Shown: in pieces, positions 62,499-64,000 of the stretch
Position numbering within the stretch: position 1 is the first letter of the stretch
Layout: each line of letters opens with the position of its first letter
Origin: Phascolarctobacterium sp.
Lineage (GTDB): Bacteria > Bacillota > Negativicutes > Acidaminococcales > Acidaminococcaceae
Length of the DNA stretch: 64,000 nucleotides
Direction of reading: 5' to 3'
Assembly: GCA_017467905.1 (NCBI GenBank)
Contig: JAFUKD010000001.1
Location: forward strand, 24,668-88,667
The notes under the pieces: generated by a model
The model's input: the letters and a program-made list of their open reading frames with translations, nothing else
Databases searched by the model: none
Told to the model about the DNA's origin: nothing
Program-made: the position numbers and the translations under genes

Positions 62499-63746
62499 TT
62501 ACAATTTTAGAAAACGACGCCAGGTTGCGTTCTGAGTTTGAGCGCAGTTACCACAGTTATTACATCTATTTATGTACTGTTCGCCAAAATATTCCAGCAG
62601 GTATTTACGTAAGCACCCAGATGTATTACAGTAGGTTATCATTTTATCCAGCAGCTCTAGCTCTCTATCCTTCCATTCCAAATCAGGCTGGTCGTGACCA
62701 ATGAGGTAGGTGTTAATGGCAATGTCACTTTTATCATAAAGCAAAATGCATTCCGAAGCCTTGCCATCACGTCCTGCGCGCCCCGCCTCCTGGTAATAGC
62801 TTTCTACATCCTTGGGCATATTGTAATGCGCAACAAAACGCACATCTGCTTTATCAATCCCCATGCCAAAAGCATTGGTCGCTACCATAATCTGCACCTT
62901 ACCGCGTACAAAATATTCCTGATTTGTACGGCGCTCCTCCGGCGTAAGACCTGCGTGATAGCGCAGCGCAAGATAGCCCTGTTTAATAAGCAGCTGTGTC
63001 ACCAGCTCTACCTTGTTACGGGTAGCGCAATAGATAATACCGCTCTCACCCTTATGCTTGCCAATAAAGTCCAGTAAAGCACGCTCCTTATCCGCAGTAC
63101 GTTGCACCTTAAAATGCAAATTAGGTCTGTCAAAACCAGATACCACAACCTTTGCACCAGCAATGTTCAATCTTTCCAAGATGTCCCTGCGCACTTCTTC
63201 CGTAGCGGTAGCGGTGAAGGCCGCAACTAAAGGACGTTGGGGCAAAAGTGCGATAAAGCTGGGAATATTGTAATAGTCTCTTCTAAAGCTATGCCCCCAT
63301 TGGGATACGCAGTGAGCTTCATCAACGGCAACCAGGGTAATCTTAGCACGCTTGGCAAAAGCAATAAACTGCGGGTTCGCCAAACGCTCCGGTGCAACAT
63401 ACAAAAACTTAACCCGACCATTCAAGGTATCGTATAAAATCTTGCCGTATTCATTGCTGTTTAAACTGCTATCCAAATAAGCAGCACTTATACCACGCTC
63501 CCGCAAAGCTTCTGCCTGGTCCTTCATCAACGAAATCAAGGGAGAGATGACGAGAGTAATACCTTCCATTAATAATGAAGGCAACTGAAAGCACAAGCTC
63601 TTGCCTGCACCAGTAGGAAGCACTGCCAAAACAGGCCTGTTAGATATAATTTCAGTTATAATTTCTTCCTGCCCCTGACGAAACTGCTCATAGCCAAAAT
63701 AATGGCGTAGGGTATTATGCAGGGTAGAGTTTAGGTTATTTTTCAT
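62499..63746 (-). CDS. RecQ-family ATP-dependent DNA helicase, short form
   Basis: A 415-residue superfamily 2 helicase. YEQFRQGQEEII (Q-motif region), VLPTGAGKSLCFQLPSLL, DEAHCVSQWGHSFRRDY, AAFTATAT, ATNAFGMGIDKADVR and YYQEAGRAGRDG are intact. The zinc-binding module CLRKYLLEYFG...CNNCGNC is present. The protein ends about 15 residues later, so winged-helix and HRDC domains of E. coli RecQ (609 aa) are missing. It could be a natural short RecQ, like RecS of B. subtilis, or a truncation. Confidence 0.88.
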   Translation of the reverse strand: MKNNLNSTLHNTLRHYFGYEQFRQGQEEIITEIISNRPVLAVLPTGAGKSLCFQLPSLLMEGITLVISPLISLMKDQAEALRERGISAAYLDSSLNSNEYGKILYDTLNGRVKFLYVAPERLANPQFIAFAKRAKITLVAVDEAHCVSQWGHSFRRDYYNIPSFIALLPQRPLVAAFTATATEEVRRDILERLNIAGAKVVVSGFDRPNLHFKVQRTADKERALLDFIGKHKGESGIIYCATRNKVELVTQLLIKQGYLALRYHAGLTPEERRTNQEYFVRGKVQIMVATNAFGMGIDKADVRFVAHYNMPKDVESYYQEAGRAGRDGKASECILLYDKSDIAINTYLIGHDQPDLEWKDRELELLDKMITYCNTSGCLRKYLLEYFGEQYINRCNNCGNCAQTQNATWRRFLKL

Positions 63747-63894
63747 AAGGCACCTTTTTGAGTATAATTTGCTTAATAATAGTATAGCAGAAAATTTGAA
63801 AGCTATCTATCACGCGCGCATACAGTAACCGGCAGTTACATTAAGGAATACAAATTTTACTCCGCCTGTCAGTCTACATAACTATCAGATAAAA

Positions 63895-63928
63895 CAAAAA
63901 TACCGTACCTTTCGGTACGGTATTTTTG
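63895..63928 (-). terminator. rRNA operon terminator
   Basis: AAAAATACCGTACC-GAAA-GGTACGGTATTTTT, a near-perfect hairpin just after the 5S rRNA 3' end on the minus strand. Confidence 0.9.
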
Positions 63929-63933
63929 TTTCA

Positions 63934-64000
63934 ACCGGCAGCTATCTATCCTCCCAGGCCGCTTCCAGCCAAGTACTTTCGACGTTTAAGGGCTTAACTA
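63934..64000 (-). rRNA. rrf: 5S rRNA, 3' part (cut by window edge)
   Basis: Read on the minus strand, GTTAAGCCCTTAAACGTCG, AGTACTTGGC, and CCTGGGAGGATAGATAGCTG end in CCGG. This matches the 3' half of bacterial 5S rRNA. The 5' half, and presumably 23S and 16S, lie beyond 64000. It is followed by a strong terminator. Confidence 0.9.

Overview
The window looks like a chromosomal segment from an anaerobic Gram-negative Firmicute of the class Negativicutes; a Phascolarctobacterium- or Acidaminococcus-like organism is my best guess, by inference only. It mixes Firmicute-style regulation (lysine, SAM-I and yybP-ykoY riboswitches, two T-boxes, RemA, SepF, RqcH) with an outer-membrane FadL/OmpP1-type porin that has a signal peptide and a C-terminal Phe. 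The anaerobic lifestyle fits a membrane-bound group 4 [NiFe] hydrogenase, citrate lyase ligase and a TRAP transporter operon. About five sixths of the genes lie on the minus strand. A partial 5S rRNA, also on the minus strand, sits at the right edge, and a perfect parS site at 45510-45525 suggests the origin-proximal part of the chromosome. I saw no transposase, integrase, phage gene or CRISPR array.

Layout. 1-1.7 kb: tRNA-Gly and tRNA-Asp, an AlkA-like glycosylase, an ArgA-like acetyltransferase. 1.7-8.9 kb: compact hyfBCEFG-(H)I-like hydrogenase operon. 9-14.4 kb: MBL hydrolase, a P-loop/Asp23 fusion, PHP phosphoesterase, leucyl aminopeptidase, secreted NlpC/P60 hydrolase. 14.6-19.2 kb: dapB-asd-lysC-dapA under a lysine riboswitch. 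19.4-25.1 kb: dut, pnp, a TVP38-like protein, recG. 25.1-27.1 kb: rpmB, a zinc-ribbon protein, an acyl-ACP thioesterase, three tRNAs. 27.1-33.2 kb: citC, metK (SAM-I riboswitch), coaBC, rpoZ, gmk, remA, yicC. 33.4-41.6 kb: a 167-bp palindromic element, rqcH, brnQ, tyrS, tRNA-Pro, a DnaA_N-like small protein, mscL, a second brnQ, an Mrp/ApbC ATPase. 41.7-46.9 kb: YkvA-like, yajQ, DUF3783, an XRE regulator, the FadL porin with a second XRE regulator, parS, a Ca2+/cation antiporter behind a yybP-ykoY riboswitch. 46.9-51.3 kb: trpBA behind a Trp T-box, an orphan ABC binding lipoprotein and a TIM-barrel protein. 51.4-56.5 kb: an AT-rich AlgI/AlgJ-like O-acylation pair, sepF, typA. 56.6-60.6 kb: T-box-controlled (methyl)isocitrate-lyase-like gene plus dctPQM. 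60.8-64 kb: an MBL/beta-CASP nuclease, a short RecQ, 5S rRNA.

Less ordinary signals. (1) A family of about 120-bp imperfect-hairpin repeats (five good copies and one decayed). All have the same orientation and mostly start on the stop codon of the upstream gene; the outer arms differ between copies but stay complementary. (2) A promoter module with a poly-G spacer between the -35 and -10 boxes, present twice almost identically (7 G and 8 G) and once in divergent form, which could be phase variable. (3) A T-box heading a TRAP transporter/lyase operon. (4) An exact parS in the leader of an XRE-porin operon. (5) A P-loop-Asp23 domain fusion. All functional assignments come from reading motifs and context; no database search was run.
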